This document shows, one piece after another, positions 33,667 to 43,963 of a stretch of 44,066 nucleotides of DNA. The notes below the pieces were generated by a model, which saw nothing but the letters and a program-made list of their open reading frames with translations, was not told the DNA's origin and ran no database searches. Position 1 is the first letter of the stretch; each line of letters starts with the position of its first letter. Both the position numbers and the translations under genes were made by a program. Origin of the DNA: CAYXDO01 sp964463485 (lineage in GTDB: Bacteria; Myxococcota; Kuafuiibacteriia; Kuafuiibacteriales; Kuafuiibacteriaceae); assembly GCA_964463485.1 (NCBI GenBank), contig CAYXDO010000088.1, positions 1 through 44,066 of the forward strand, given 5' to 3'.

Positions 33667-35688
33667 CTACTCCGATACCTTCAACCTCTTCAATACACTG
33701 GCCGCCGGATGCGTCGGCTCGAAAAACAGCTTCTCAGCGGCTAAGGTGGGTACGGAGCTCCTGAGGCAAGCGACCGGGCACAACGCGCACACCGACTCCG
33801 CGAACGCCACGATCGCCATCCTCGCGAAGGTGAGGACGTCCTGGACTCTCTCCGCCGGAAGTCCGGTGAGCCGCACGCAGCGTCGAACCAACATCTCGAA
33901 GTGTTCGGAGTCCATCGAGAGGTCGTGATCCTCGACGAGAGCTCGCCCAAGACTGGAGAATGAGTCGGCAGCCTCGCGAGCCAGGACGCCAAGTTGCTCG
34001 GGCTGGGCTCCAGGTATCAGCCCGGTCGCCTGATCGAGCGCGAGCTGGGCGACCTCCATCAAGTCGAGCCGCGCCAGATCGAGACTGGTAGGCTGCGAAA
34101 CGCTGGAAAAAAAATCGGTTCGAATCCTCCCACGGTAGTCAGGCTGCCCAAGCGCCTTCACGGGAGTGAAGAGCGCGCTTCCCTCGTAGGCATCCAGGGA
34201 GCCGTACAGCATCGCCCGGATCAGCGGCGCTCCCCGGAGCTCGGGGTCGGTCATGGATCGATGGGCCGAGGCCATGAGCTTCGCGCGCACCTGATCGCCG
34301 CGCCAGGAGTACCAACTCGCCATCTGACGAGTCATGACAAGGAGCCGCCTTCGAATGCGTTCCGAGCCAGAGAGGCGTGCCTCGGCCGTTGGCAGCCATG
34401 TCGTTGCAAATCTCGTCGGCATGGGCAGACCTTCCGCGAGGAAGTCACCTTCGTCGAAATACCACGGGTCGTGCACGGCCGTGCAGACGACCAACATCAA
34501 TCGCTCGAAGGTCGCTTCTCGTGGGTCCGCCGCCGCGATCAGAGCGTCCCCCGGAAGCGAGCCGGGCTCGGCTTCGAGCAATCGATTCACGAACGGTCGT
34601 ACCTCCTCCGGAATCGCCCGCTTCGACCCCGTGGACCTCTCTACGGCCTCGTGTACCAACCGGACGGCTTCGGGAAACGGCAGCTCGACCAACCGAACGC
34701 CCACGGCTGCGTTGGCAAACTCGACGAATCGCTCGAGCTGGCTATTGGATCGATCGATTTCACAGTCCCCTTCGCCAAGCCCATCCTCTCCCTCGATCGA
34801 AACGGACAACAAGTCGAATCGCCTCGAGGCATCCTCGAGACAGATCACCAACATGAAAGTGCAGGCTCCGTCGCTTGGGCTCACGAAGGCCCGACCCCTG
34901 AGTTCGGTCTTGGTCGGGCCTAGCTGCTTCGCCCGTCTCGCCGCTATGGCGCGCTGAAGCTCCTTGCGAACGGGCTTGCGACGAGCTTGCTGGAGGAGCG
35001 TCTCGAGGAGCTCGATGTCGTCGACGCGGCTCTCCTCGACGATCCATGCCAACACGTGCTTGTGTTGCGCGGCCAGCTCGTTGGACCGCAAAACATCTTG
35101 ATACGCAACCGCCGCCGCTGTCTGGGTCCCGAGCCGGATCTTTTCGCATGCCACGAGCGCCGCGTCGCGATCGTCCCTCCGCAGCCGCGACAGACTCTCC
35201 GCAAACGCGGCTGCGGCAGAAGGATCGTCCCGCGCCCGAGTGAGTAGCTCCCGCCATCCGACCTCCGCCACCGGCAACCAAGCGTCTCGAGCAACGCCCT
35301 CGAGTCCCTGCGGAGCGAGCTCGAGCAGCGACAGAAAGAGCCGCCGAGCTTCGATGGGTCGCGTCGGGTCAGCGAGGCAAGCGCGAAGCCGTGGCGCGGC
35401 CTCCGCCACGCCCATCATCGAAAAGAAGCGATGCGCTGCTTCGTCCTCGAGGCTCCCTCGCTCAGCCAAGTCGACGAGCGCCATCTGCAGCTCCAGAGGA
35501 CTCGTGGAGATGAGTTTGAGCCGACGATCCAACTCGGCCTTCGATCCAGGAGGGCGCGCGAGCAGCTCGCGGAGATCAAAGGCCAACACACCTCCTCCTG
35601 ACCACAACGCGGCCGCTGCCGCAACTGCGACGTCTGATTCGTACGGAGCTCTAGCCCCCGCGTCGGCGGACTCGAACCTCGAGCCCAC
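33667..35688 (-). CDS. 673-residue protein of unknown function
   Basis: GTG start at 35688. It is a soluble, mostly helical protein without signal peptide, possibly with HEAT-like repeats in the first 270 residues (for example SLLELAPQGLEGVARDAWLP, DVLRSNELAAQHKHVLAWIV). A central region (SDGACTFMLVICLEDASRRF and VGVRLVELPFPEAVRLVHEA) and a C-terminal CALCPVACLRS motif are visible. I do not recognise the family. It lies 55 bp behind the NrfD gene on the same strand, so it could be the eighth gene of the respiratory operon or a separate gene; its character is cytoplasmic. Confidence 0.75.
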   Translation of the reverse strand: MGSRFESADAGARAPYESDVAVAAAAALWSGGGVLAFDLRELLARPPGSKAELDRRLKLISTSPLELQMALVDLAERGSLEDEAAHRFFSMMGVAEAAPRLRACLADPTRPIEARRLFLSLLELAPQGLEGVARDAWLPVAEVGWRELLTRARDDPSAAAAFAESLSRLRRDDRDAALVACEKIRLGTQTAAAVAYQDVLRSNELAAQHKHVLAWIVEESRVDDIELLETLLQQARRKPVRKELQRAIAARRAKQLGPTKTELRGRAFVSPSDGACTFMLVICLEDASRRFDLLSVSIEGEDGLGEGDCEIDRSNSQLERFVEFANAAVGVRLVELPFPEAVRLVHEAVERSTGSKRAIPEEVRPFVNRLLEAEPGSLPGDALIAAADPREATFERLMLVVCTAVHDPWYFDEGDFLAEGLPMPTRFATTWLPTAEARLSGSERIRRRLLVMTRQMASWYSWRGDQVRAKLMASAHRSMTDPELRGAPLIRAMLYGSLDAYEGSALFTPVKALGQPDYRGRIRTDFFSSVSQPTSLDLARLDLMEVAQLALDQATGLIPGAQPEQLGVLAREAADSFSSLGRALVEDHDLSMDSEHFEMLVRRCVRLTGLPAERVQDVLTFARMAIVAFAESVCALCPVACLRSSVPTLAAEKLFFEPTHPAASVLKRLKVSE

Positions 35689-35743
35689 GCGAAAGGGTCA
35701 GGCGGGCTCGGAGTCCGGGACCAGGTTCCGGCCTCGCGTGCGG

Positions 35744-36958
35744 TCACGGCTCCGGCACAGCCTCCTCATGCATCTTCTCGATCGGCACGGCGATCTTGAG
35801 CAGCAAAGTCAGGACGAGCGCGCCGACCGACCAGACGCCAGCGCTCACGAAGAACTCCACCTGGCTCGGCGAGTACTCCACGATTTCGCCGAGCGGGCTC
35901 GGCACGAACCCAGGCACGATGAGACCCATCCCTTTTTCCGTCCAAATACCGAGAATCGTCATCACACACGCCGTCTCGAGCAGGTAGCGCCGGCGCACCC
36001 ACCGTCGCGCGATGAGGATGCCGCAAGCCGCGCAGTTCAGCGCGATCGCACTCCAGATGTACGGGACCAGCATGTCGTGGCCATGAAGCCCGAAGAACAG
36101 GTAGGTCGCCGCGGCGTTGTGCAGAGTCCCAGGATAGAACTCGGTGAATAGCTCGCATCCCAGCAGGAACAGGTTGAGCGGCGCGGTCACCGCGAGCAGC
36201 CGCGCCAGCGAGCCGATCGCGTCCTCCTTCACGTCGAAGTCGAGATACTTCCTCACCGCCCGGAGCACCAAAATGATCAGCGCGGGCCCGGAGACGAACG
36301 CCGAAGCAAGGAACCTCGGAGCCAGGATCGCCGCGTTCCAGAAGGGACGGCCTCCCAGTCCCACGTAGAGGAACGCAGTCACCGTGTGAAGGCTGAACGC
36401 CCAGACCATCGAAACGAAGATGATCGGCACGTACAGCCTCTCCTGCGGCCTGCGATGCGTGAACTGGGAATACAAGAGGTACCCCGTGATGAATAGATTG
36501 ATGACCAGGTACCCATTCAGCACTACGACGTCCCAGGCGAGCACGGAGATCGGGAAATTGAACTCACCAAAGAAGGGCATGAGATGCCAGAACCGATCCG
36601 GCCTTCCGAGATCGACGACGACGAACAAGAGGCATACCGTGACCGCCGAGATCGCCATCAGCTCACCGACGAAGACGATCTCCTTCACCGGCTTGTTGCC
36701 ATAAACGTAGGCGGGGATCACCAGCATGACGGCGGCCGCGGCAAGCCCAACCCCGAAGGTGAAGTTCGCGATGTACGCGCCCCACGAGACTTGATCCGTC
36801 ATCGCGGTGGCGATCAAACCTTGTTCGGCCTGGCGTGAGTATGCGACGACGCCCAAGGCGATCATGGCGACCAGGAAGCCGACCCACTTGTAGTAGTCGA
36901 TGCTGCCGCTCGCGACAGCACGCACGGAAAATCGAGCGAAACGTACGACGTCCTTCAT
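35744..36958 (-). CDS. NrfD/PsrC/DsrP-type quinol dehydrogenase membrane subunit
   Basis: 404 residues from the ATG at 36958, with about ten membrane helices (for example VSWGAYIANFTFGVGLAAAA, and MLVPYIWSAIALNCAACGIL). SWGAYIANFTFGVGLAAAAV with GNKPVKEIVFVGE is the pattern of NrfD-family subunits. They bind quinol on the outer face and pass electrons to the associated Fe-S protein; some move protons. Here the Fe-S partner is the gene just upstream (4-bp gap). No haem ligands are attached to the subunit. This subunit plus cytochrome b would give the operon two quinol sites. Confidence 0.92.
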   Translation of the reverse strand: MKDVVRFARFSVRAVASGSIDYYKWVGFLVAMIALGVVAYSRQAEQGLIATAMTDQVSWGAYIANFTFGVGLAAAAVMLVIPAYVYGNKPVKEIVFVGELMAISAVTVCLLFVVVDLGRPDRFWHLMPFFGEFNFPISVLAWDVVVLNGYLVINLFITGYLLYSQFTHRRPQERLYVPIIFVSMVWAFSLHTVTAFLYVGLGGRPFWNAAILAPRFLASAFVSGPALIILVLRAVRKYLDFDVKEDAIGSLARLLAVTAPLNLFLLGCELFTEFYPGTLHNAAATYLFFGLHGHDMLVPYIWSAIALNCAACGILIARRWVRRRYLLETACVMTILGIWTEKGMGLIVPGFVPSPLGEIVEYSPSQVEFFVSAGVWSVGALVLTLLLKIAVPIEKMHEEAVPEP

Positions 36959-36962
36959 GGCT

Positions 36963-37932
<970 letters not shown>

Positions 37933-37940
<8 letters not shown>

Positions 37941-38490
37941 GATGAGGTCCTCCTTGAATTCTGGCGGGCGCCTCGCGCAGGGGTAGCGGCGGCGGCATGG
38001 CTTCGATGGGCTCGAACTTCGGGCGGTGGGGATTGTGGCAGGCTGGGCAACTCACCCTCGACTTGAGTCCAGACCATCGGCCCGTCTGACGACCGTGAAT
38101 CCCAGATTTCCAGTCGCGAAGCCGATCTCCATGGCACTGCCCGCAGAGCTTGTAGCCTTCGTCGAAGGAGACCAGTGTTCCGTCGAGCAACTTCAGCTTC
38201 TCGAGATTCTCCTTCGAGTGGCACCAGACGCACCACACGACGGTGCTCCCGTGTTCGAGCTGCTTGCCGCGGTGAAAATCTTGAAGCGGCTTGATCTCCG
38301 AGCTGATCGAGCCCTCCGCGTGGCATTTTCCGTCCTGACACGGGAGCATACTCAGCGTCGGGGAACGCGCGACGATCTCGACTCGACGGGCCGCTGGGTT
38401 CGTGGGCGGAGCGAACGCCTGGGGCGGATCGCGACCGCAACTCACCACGAGCAGCCCGACCCAAATCACCACGTGTCCTCGATTTTTCAT
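37933..38490 (-). CDS. Tetrahaem c-type cytochrome lipoprotein
   Basis: 185 residues, ATG at 38490. A lipobox LLVVSC near residue 18 predicts membrane anchoring by lipid. Haem sites are CQDGKCH (a CX4CH site), CVWCH, CGQCH and CPACH, four in all. It overlaps the 33-haem gene stop as ATGA and the ferredoxin gene by 8 bp. Its size and four haems suit a shuttle or docking subunit between the membrane parts and the large cytochrome. Lgt (11348) is the enzyme that would lipidate it. Confidence 0.88.
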
Positions 38491-40901
38491 TCGGCCTCCG
38501 TAGGCTGGGCGCCGTCTTCCTTGGGCCTCGCCGCGGGAGTCGTGCCAGGAGACGGCTCCACACCTGCGGCGAACGGGTGACAAGCCTGGCAGCGCTGCGC
38601 GTCCGGAAAGTGCGTCGTGTGGCCCTTGTGACAACTCACGCAAGCCGCGCGAGTCGGCGCTCTGGTCTCGTGCGTGCCGTGGCAGGCGTCGCACTTCTGA
38701 TGCTCTGGAACTCGGTGCATGCCCTGTTCGGCGATCGCGGAGTGGCAACTCTCGCAAAGCGGGCGCTGGAATTTGTGCGCCGAGTGGCATTTGCGACACG
38801 CCGAGTGTGCGGGCCCCCTCGCGGTCGTCGCGCGTACCTTGTCGCCGTGACAACGGGAGCAGTCTCGCCACTTGGGCTCGACGCCGAGCTCAGCCATCTC
38901 GTGAGGGTTGTGGCATTTTTGGCACTCGTCGTGCTTTCGGTCCATCGCCGCTGCGGCCTGCTTGGCGTGGCATCGCCCGCAGTCTCGCAGCTTCGTCACG
39001 TCGTGCCCTTCGTGGCACGATGAAGCGCACTGCAGATGGTCCGGGATTCCGGTCCAGGCCGCGAGCCGCGCCCGCGGCTTCTCATGGCAGCTCACACACC
39101 GCTCCTTGGCCTGCGCTCGTGTTCGATGGGGCAGGTGGCAATTCCGGCAGTCCCTGTGTTTGTCCGCTCGTAGCGGGGCCTTGGGCTGAATCTCCGTGTG
39201 ACAGTTGGAGCACCTCGTCGGCTGATCCCCAGCGAAGCGATGGGGTGGGTGGCACTTCAAACAGTCTCCCTTGTGCGCTCCAACCGCATCGGGCCGCGCT
39301 TGCCGCTCGTGACACTTCGCGCACGCCCGCGCGTCAGGGCGAATCTTCTCCTGATGCGGCGTGTGGCAAGACGTGCAGACCTGATGCTTCGGAGGCTCCT
39401 TGTTCACCCGAGCAAGGTCGAACTGCTGCTTGTGGCAAGGGAGGCACACGCTCGAGTCACGCTCCGGAGACCCATGGATCTCTCGATGGCACTCGCGACA
39501 TTTCGCGTGCGGCGCTTCCGCGGGCGAGACACCGCGCGGAGGATGAGTTGCAGCGGCGAGCGCACCGCGCGCCTGGTCCTCGTGACACGAGTGACACACC
39601 TCGGAGCCCCCGGGCTTGGGACCGTGCGGAGTGTGGCAGCCGATGCAATTTCGATGGCGCGGCGCGGACGAACGCCGGACCGCGGCCCCCTTGTCCTCGT
39701 GGCATCCGGCGCAGGCTTCTTCAGGCTCGTGACCTTCGTGCGGATCGTGACAGTTCGTGCACGGGTCGTGGCGCATGGGTGCGGTCTCGTAGAGCTCGAT
39801 GGCTTTGTCCGCGTGGCATGACCCGCAGTCGCGCCCGGAGGCCTTCCAGACGTGTTGTCGATGACAGTTGGAGCACGACTTCGGGTGGAGACTTGCCTGC
39901 TTGTCGGTGTGGCACCGCTCGCAGTTTTTCTGCGGAAATCCTCGCTCGGCGTGGCCGGCGTGGCATGAGGGGCACCGGCGATGCTCCGACGGTTTGCCTT
40001 CTTCGGTCCAGAGTTGGGCCTTCTTGTGACAGCGTTGGCAGCCCTTTCCGGACCTACGTTTCTCCGCTTCGCCTTCGTGCGGGTTGTGGCACATTCGGCA
40101 ATCCACGCCGCCGTGAACCCACTCCTCCGGAATGAAGGAAGTCACCCCGTTGGTCGGCAGCGGAGTCGACGACGAGGTGCGAACACGCACCGACACCGTC
40201 GGCACGGCGTTCTCGTCGGTCAGCCATTCGGCCATGGCCGGCGTCGAGGTCCGTGACTCGGTCCGAGAAATGACCTTGCCGTCGACCGTGTGTTGCGGCG
40301 CGGTCTCACTGTGGCATCTCCGGCACGCGCCGGCGCCCGGGCGAAGCTGGTCCTCTCTGCTCGGTGCCAGGAAGTCATGGCAGTCCATGCACTCGAGCTC
40401 ACCCATCTTCTGCTCGTGAAGGCGCACGCTCGGGTGACAGTCGAGGCACGCCCGCCCCTTGGTTTCGTGAATTCCGTGACAGTCCACGCAGTCGACCTCA
40501 CCTGGCTCGGCCCGAGCCCCTGCGGACAGCGGCACCCCCAGCGCGCCAGGCTTGCCCACGTGTGACCGGTGACCGGCGGTCTCCATCACCGCCCGAAAGG
40601 CCTCGCTCCCTCGGGATTGATGGCATGACAGACACGCGCCCCGGTCGACGAGGTCCGGCTTGGCGATAGGCTGAGTCGTCCCTAACACGGAGTCCGTCCA
40701 CCGACTGACCCGCCCCATGCCCTCCGAGGCATGGCAGTCTCCGCATGCGAGCCCCTTGTGCGGGCTCGCTTCCCACCAGGCCGACCCGCAACTCCTACAC
40801 TCGGGCAGCGCTGGAGCTCCCGAGTCGAGGAACGTCACCCAAACGAGCCCGAGGACTGTCAAGCCTGCGAGAACGACGGCAGCTCGGACCCCTCGCTTCA
40901 T
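38487..40901 (-). CDS. 33-haem multihaem c-type cytochrome
   Basis: 804 residues. The N-terminus is a signal or anchor helix (VRAAVVLAGLTVLGLVWVTF). I count 32 CxxCH sites, one CX3CH (CASSCH) and one degenerate CRSCG near the N-terminus, giving 33 possible haems in 804 residues, or one per 24. The sites come in doublets of the CxxCH..H type (CHNPHEG, CHTPHG, CHDPHEG) found in MtrA/DmsE-like and Geobacter/Anaeromyxobacter cytochromes. Such a protein would act as a long electron wire across the periplasm or outside the cell. It is coupled to the 9-haem gene before it and the 4-haem gene after it. No beta-barrel porin gene is present in the window, so how electrons leave the periplasm is open. 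Confidence 0.93.
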   Translation of the reverse strand: MKRGVRAAVVLAGLTVLGLVWVTFLDSGAPALPECRSCGSAWWEASPHKGLACGDCHASEGMGRVSRWTDSVLGTTQPIAKPDLVDRGACLSCHQSRGSEAFRAVMETAGHRSHVGKPGALGVPLSAGARAEPGEVDCVDCHGIHETKGRACLDCHPSVRLHEQKMGELECMDCHDFLAPSREDQLRPGAGACRRCHSETAPQHTVDGKVISRTESRTSTPAMAEWLTDENAVPTVSVRVRTSSSTPLPTNGVTSFIPEEWVHGGVDCRMCHNPHEGEAEKRRSGKGCQRCHKKAQLWTEEGKPSEHRRCPSCHAGHAERGFPQKNCERCHTDKQASLHPKSCSNCHRQHVWKASGRDCGSCHADKAIELYETAPMRHDPCTNCHDPHEGHEPEEACAGCHEDKGAAVRRSSAPRHRNCIGCHTPHGPKPGGSEVCHSCHEDQARGALAAATHPPRGVSPAEAPHAKCRECHREIHGSPERDSSVCLPCHKQQFDLARVNKEPPKHQVCTSCHTPHQEKIRPDARACAKCHERQARPDAVGAHKGDCLKCHPPHRFAGDQPTRCSNCHTEIQPKAPLRADKHRDCRNCHLPHRTRAQAKERCVSCHEKPRARLAAWTGIPDHLQCASSCHEGHDVTKLRDCGRCHAKQAAAAMDRKHDECQKCHNPHEMAELGVEPKWRDCSRCHGDKVRATTARGPAHSACRKCHSAHKFQRPLCESCHSAIAEQGMHRVPEHQKCDACHGTHETRAPTRAACVSCHKGHTTHFPDAQRCQACHPFAAGVEPSPGTTPAARPKEDGAQPTEAE

Positions 40902-42136
40902 TCCTCTCGCAACCGCCGAATCCGAACGACGATCAGCCCTACCAACACCGAGACCATGGCCACGAACACGATGTGCCCCTGACGCCGAACCTCCAGTCGC
41001 TCCGTCGCGGCGTCCGCCACTCGCGTCATCTTCAAGGTCAATTCGTGCACGCGACTGAACTCCCCATCCAGCGCCGTCGACTTCATGCCGTGGACGTCCA
41101 CACGCATGCGCGCGAGCGCAGTATGGAGCTCGGCTTCGAGTAGGTCGGAGTCTGGCAGTGAGAGGCCCACCGTTCGCGCGATGCGGACCTTGTTACGCGC
41201 GACCTGCGCTCGCTTCTTGGCTTCGATCAGCATCTTCCTCATGACGGCTGCGGCCTCGGCGCCAGGCGATCCGGACTTGTGGCATTTGCGACAAACGCCA
41301 AGCTCGGACTCCGAGAGCAGCACCTCGGTCGCCGGCTCGATCAGGTGATTGGAGTGACACTCGACGCACTGAGCGAACCCGAGTCGCTCGAACGGCTCGG
41401 CGTGAGGTCCCTCCATGAATTTCTCGGACTCCTGAGAGTGACACTGACCGCACGCAAGGTGAATATCCGAGGTGCCCGGAGGCGACGCCCCGTGGTCCCC
41501 GTGGCAGTCGTTGCAGGTCGGCGCCGACAAGTCTCCTCGCTCCAGAATGGCCTTTCCGTGTACACTCTCCTTCCAGTCCTCGAATGGGTTTCGCTTGGAG
41601 TGCTTCATGGCAGGGTGGCCCTGCTTGCCGTGGCAGCCGCCGCAAGTGCGACTCACCTCGGTCGGGAAGACCGGCGCATCCGGGTCCGTCACCTTTCGAA
41701 CATCGTGGAATCCGTGGCACGAAACGCAGGTCGCGACCTCCAAGTTACCCTTCTCCAACTCCTGACCGTGAACACTCACTCTGTACAACGAAGACTGGTC
41801 CACCGGGAGCTTCGCGGAAAATCGACGGATGAACGCCGCGTCCGCATGACAACCTCCGCAAACTCTCGGGACGTCCTGCACGCTGGGCTTGCCCCGGAAG
41901 CCGAGGCGCGGATCGTGTGCGCGCTTCGTGGGTTCGCGCGCGTCCCCGCCATGGCAGTTCATACACGTCCCCTCGAGGATCGCGTGAACACTCCTCGCGA
42001 TCGAAGAAGTCGGAACGGTCAGCCTCCGCTCCTGCTGCTCCTTGTGACAGTGAATGCAGTACCCCTCGGCAGGAGGAGGCCCGGGCTGTGCAGTCGCTAG
42101 CCCGAACAGAGCCACTACACTAATCCAGCCAGCCAT
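40898..42136 (-). CDS. Nine-haem cytochrome c with C-terminal membrane anchor
   Basis: 412 residues with a signal peptide (WISVVALFGLATAQ). Nine CxxCH sites occur between about residue 27 and 295: CIHCH, CMNCH, CGGCH, CVSCH, CGGCH, CNDCH, CGQCH, CVECH, CRKCH. A helical segment (MLIEAKKRAQVARNKVRIAR and following) then leads to a membrane helix near the end (GHIVFVAMVSVLVGLIVVRI), so it is anchored by the C-terminus. It overlaps the cytochrome b gene by 17 bp and the 33-haem gene by 4 bp. The layout places it as the first c-type acceptor of the Rieske/cyt b part, in place of cytochrome c1 or f. Confidence 0.93.
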   Translation of the reverse strand: MAGWISVVALFGLATAQPGPPPAEGYCIHCHKEQQERRLTVPTSSIARSVHAILEGTCMNCHGGDAREPTKRAHDPRLGFRGKPSVQDVPRVCGGCHADAAFIRRFSAKLPVDQSSLYRVSVHGQELEKGNLEVATCVSCHGFHDVRKVTDPDAPVFPTEVSRTCGGCHGKQGHPAMKHSKRNPFEDWKESVHGKAILERGDLSAPTCNDCHGDHGASPPGTSDIHLACGQCHSQESEKFMEGPHAEPFERLGFAQCVECHSNHLIEPATEVLLSESELGVCRKCHKSGSPGAEAAAVMRKMLIEAKKRAQVARNKVRIARTVGLSLPDSDLLEAELHTALARMRVDVHGMKSTALDGEFSRVHELTLKMTRVADAATERLEVRRQGHIVFVAMVSVLVGLIVVRIRRLREE

Positions 42137-43193
42137 ACACCGTCATCCCCAAGAAAAAGCACAGAGCCAGCCAACCTGCTCGCGTCGAGCCGCGCTCTCC
42201 CCGATCGAGAAACGGCAGCGCGACGACGTACAGAAATGCGATGCAGAATCCGGTCACGCCCACGACGTCCCCTTCGACGCCGAGGATGTCTGCAGGAAGG
42301 AGCTTGAGTGTCTGATAGACGAACAGGAAATACCACTCGGGCTTGATGTTCGCCGGCGCCGCGCGGAATGGGTCCGCCTCGGGGCCGAGGTCCCTCGGTG
42401 CGAAGGCCGCGAGGGAGAGTACGAGCGCGAGCAAGCTCAGCCAAAACGCGAAGTCCCGAAGCATGATGTTCGGGAAATAGGGCAGGTCCTTGACCTTCCC
42501 CCTTCGTGTCAGCTCACTCGGCGTACTCACCCCGAGCCGTTGCACTTGCACGATGTGCAGGAACAAGAGCACCGCGATGCAGCCCGGCAAGAGCGCGATG
42601 TGCAGGCCGAAGAACCGAGCGAGAGTCTGACCACCAACATCCTCACCCCCTCGCAGGAACTGCCTGAGCCACGAACCCACGATCGGCACGTTGGCCGCGA
42701 TCTCCGTTCCGACCCGAGTCGCGTTGTAAGAAAACTCGCTCCAAGGCAAAAGGTACCCGGTGAAGCCAGAAAATGTCGCAGCCAACAGCAGCAGCGATCC
42801 GAGGACCCAGGTCAGCTCCCGCGGCTTCCTGTAGGCACGCGTCAGCCACACCGCGAAGACGTGCGCGATGAGTAGGCCGATCATGAGCTCGGCCGACCAG
42901 ACGTGAACGGATCTCACCAAATCGCCGAAGGGCACGTTCGTTATGATGTGCTCGACCGACGAATGGGCGTCGGACATCGAAGGACGATAGTGCAGCGAGA
43001 GTAAGATCCCGCTCGAGACGAGCATGAACAGCACGAAGAGAGTCGCTCCTCCTAGGTGATACAAGAGCGCCCATCTGTGGTGAGGCACCCGACGACTTCG
43101 GGCGAAATCCATGGCCCCCGTGAGGTCGACGCGCTCGTTCAGCCAATGAAAGAGCCTGCTCTGTTTGTGCGTTGACGAGCTCGAGGTGCTCAC
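42120..43193 (-). CDS. Cytochrome b, b6-like with fused subunit IV part
   Basis: 357 residues from a GTG. Four haem ligands are His97, His111, His198 and His213; the second pair has 14 residues between, as in cytochrome b6. The subunit-IV part carries the quinol-site motif PEWYF (285-289, KPEWYFLFVYQTLK). There is no cysteine before His97, so the extra haem of plastid-type b6 cannot be attached. About eight membrane helices are predicted. The length is near that of b6 plus most of subunit IV. It lies 3 bp behind the Rieske gene and forms with it the quinol-oxidising core, but the acceptor is a 9-haem protein instead of c1/f. Confidence 0.95.
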   Translation of the reverse strand: MSTSSSSTHKQSRLFHWLNERVDLTGAMDFARSRRVPHHRWALLYHLGGATLFVLFMLVSSGILLSLHYRPSMSDAHSSVEHIITNVPFGDLVRSVHVWSAELMIGLLIAHVFAVWLTRAYRKPRELTWVLGSLLLLAATFSGFTGYLLPWSEFSYNATRVGTEIAANVPIVGSWLRQFLRGGEDVGGQTLARFFGLHIALLPGCIAVLLFLHIVQVQRLGVSTPSELTRRGKVKDLPYFPNIMLRDFAFWLSLLALVLSLAAFAPRDLGPEADPFRAAPANIKPEWYFLFVYQTLKLLPADILGVEGDVVGVTGFCIAFLYVVALPFLDRGERGSTRAGWLALCFFLGMTVYGWLD

Positions 43194-43196
43194 GCC

Positions 43197-43703
43197 CTAG
43201 GCCCTCCTCACGACGACTTGGTCTCCCCGAAGCTCGATCGCGAGCGGCGTGAGAGGTCGCGGTGGGGGACCCTGGACGTTTCGACCCGCGAGATCGTAGT
43301 GCCCGTTGTGACATGCGCACCAGATGCGCGAAATATCCGGCCGGAATTTCACGACGCAGTCGAGGTGAGTGCATAGCGCGATGAATGCGTGCAGTCGCCC
43401 ACCGTGGTCACGCACCAAAAGCGCGGGCTTGGTGCCAAAGCGAAACGAAATCGCCTGCCCAGCCTGGACCTCGGACGCCCTCCCGGCTTCCACCTCGATC
43501 GCGCTCGTTTCCGGAGTGAGCGGCGCGCTGACGAACGAGACGATCGGATACAGCGCCGACCCGCCCAGTAGGACTCCGCCCCCAACGAGAACCGCATCGA
43601 GTAGCTCCCGCCGAGACTGAGTTTGAATCTCCGCCGTGTTTGAACCTCCAGAGGGCTCCAGCTCGTCACTCACCTCGGGCCTCGCCCGCCGCTCTCGCTC
43701 CAC
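43197..43703 (-). CDS. Rieske iron-sulphur protein
   Basis: 168 residues from a GTG at 43703. One membrane helix (LLDAVLVGGGVLLGGSALYPIV) is preceded by SRRELL, a possible Tat signal. The 2Fe-2S site is CTHLDC (111-116) and CACHNGHYD (129-137). It accepts one electron from quinol at cytochrome b and passes it to a c-type cytochrome. It is the first gene of the operon; the promoter should lie in 43704-43963. The start could be the GTG ten codons later (43673), without effect on the domain. Confidence 0.93.
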   Translation of the reverse strand: MERERRARPEVSDELEPSGGSNTAEIQTQSRRELLDAVLVGGGVLLGGSALYPIVSFVSAPLTPETSAIEVEAGRASEVQAGQAISFRFGTKPALLVRDHGGRLHAFIALCTHLDCVVKFRPDISRIWCACHNGHYDLAGRNVQGPPPRPLTPLAIELRGDQVVVRRA

Positions 43704-43963
43704 TCGTCGAGCCTAGGCGAAATGAGGGATGGTGAGGCGAGGTTCGCTTCCGGCACTCCCCGGCATGAAGCAGATCACGTGCCGTGCTCCGAGGCTTCCT
43801 CGCTCGGGATCCATCCCCTGATTGAAAACAATTCCGTGCACGACTTGCGTATGGAGCGAATTTTAGGGCCCCTCCCAAATTCCATTGCGCCCCAAGAGAT
43901 TGGGCTCGCAGCCTCCGCTGCGTCTGAACCCGGCGAAGAGTTTGCCGGAACGCCCCTCCCTAT
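43704..43963. other. Promoter-bearing intergenic region of the respiratory operon
   Basis: No gene can be supported here. The palindrome ATTGAAAACAAT (43821-43832) is the only AT-rich element; it is too short for a normal FNR/CRP site (TTG-N8-CAA), so I do not call a binding site. The transcription start of the Rieske-led operon is expected within this stretch. Confidence 0.4.

Noticed and set aside
38807..40135. 442-residue plus-strand ORF opposite the 33-haem gene
   Set aside because: The Cys/His spacing is only meaningful on the minus strand.
43821..43832. FNR/CRP site upstream of the Rieske gene
   Set aside because: ATTGAAAACAAT has only four bases between TTG and CAA, while the family needs about eight.
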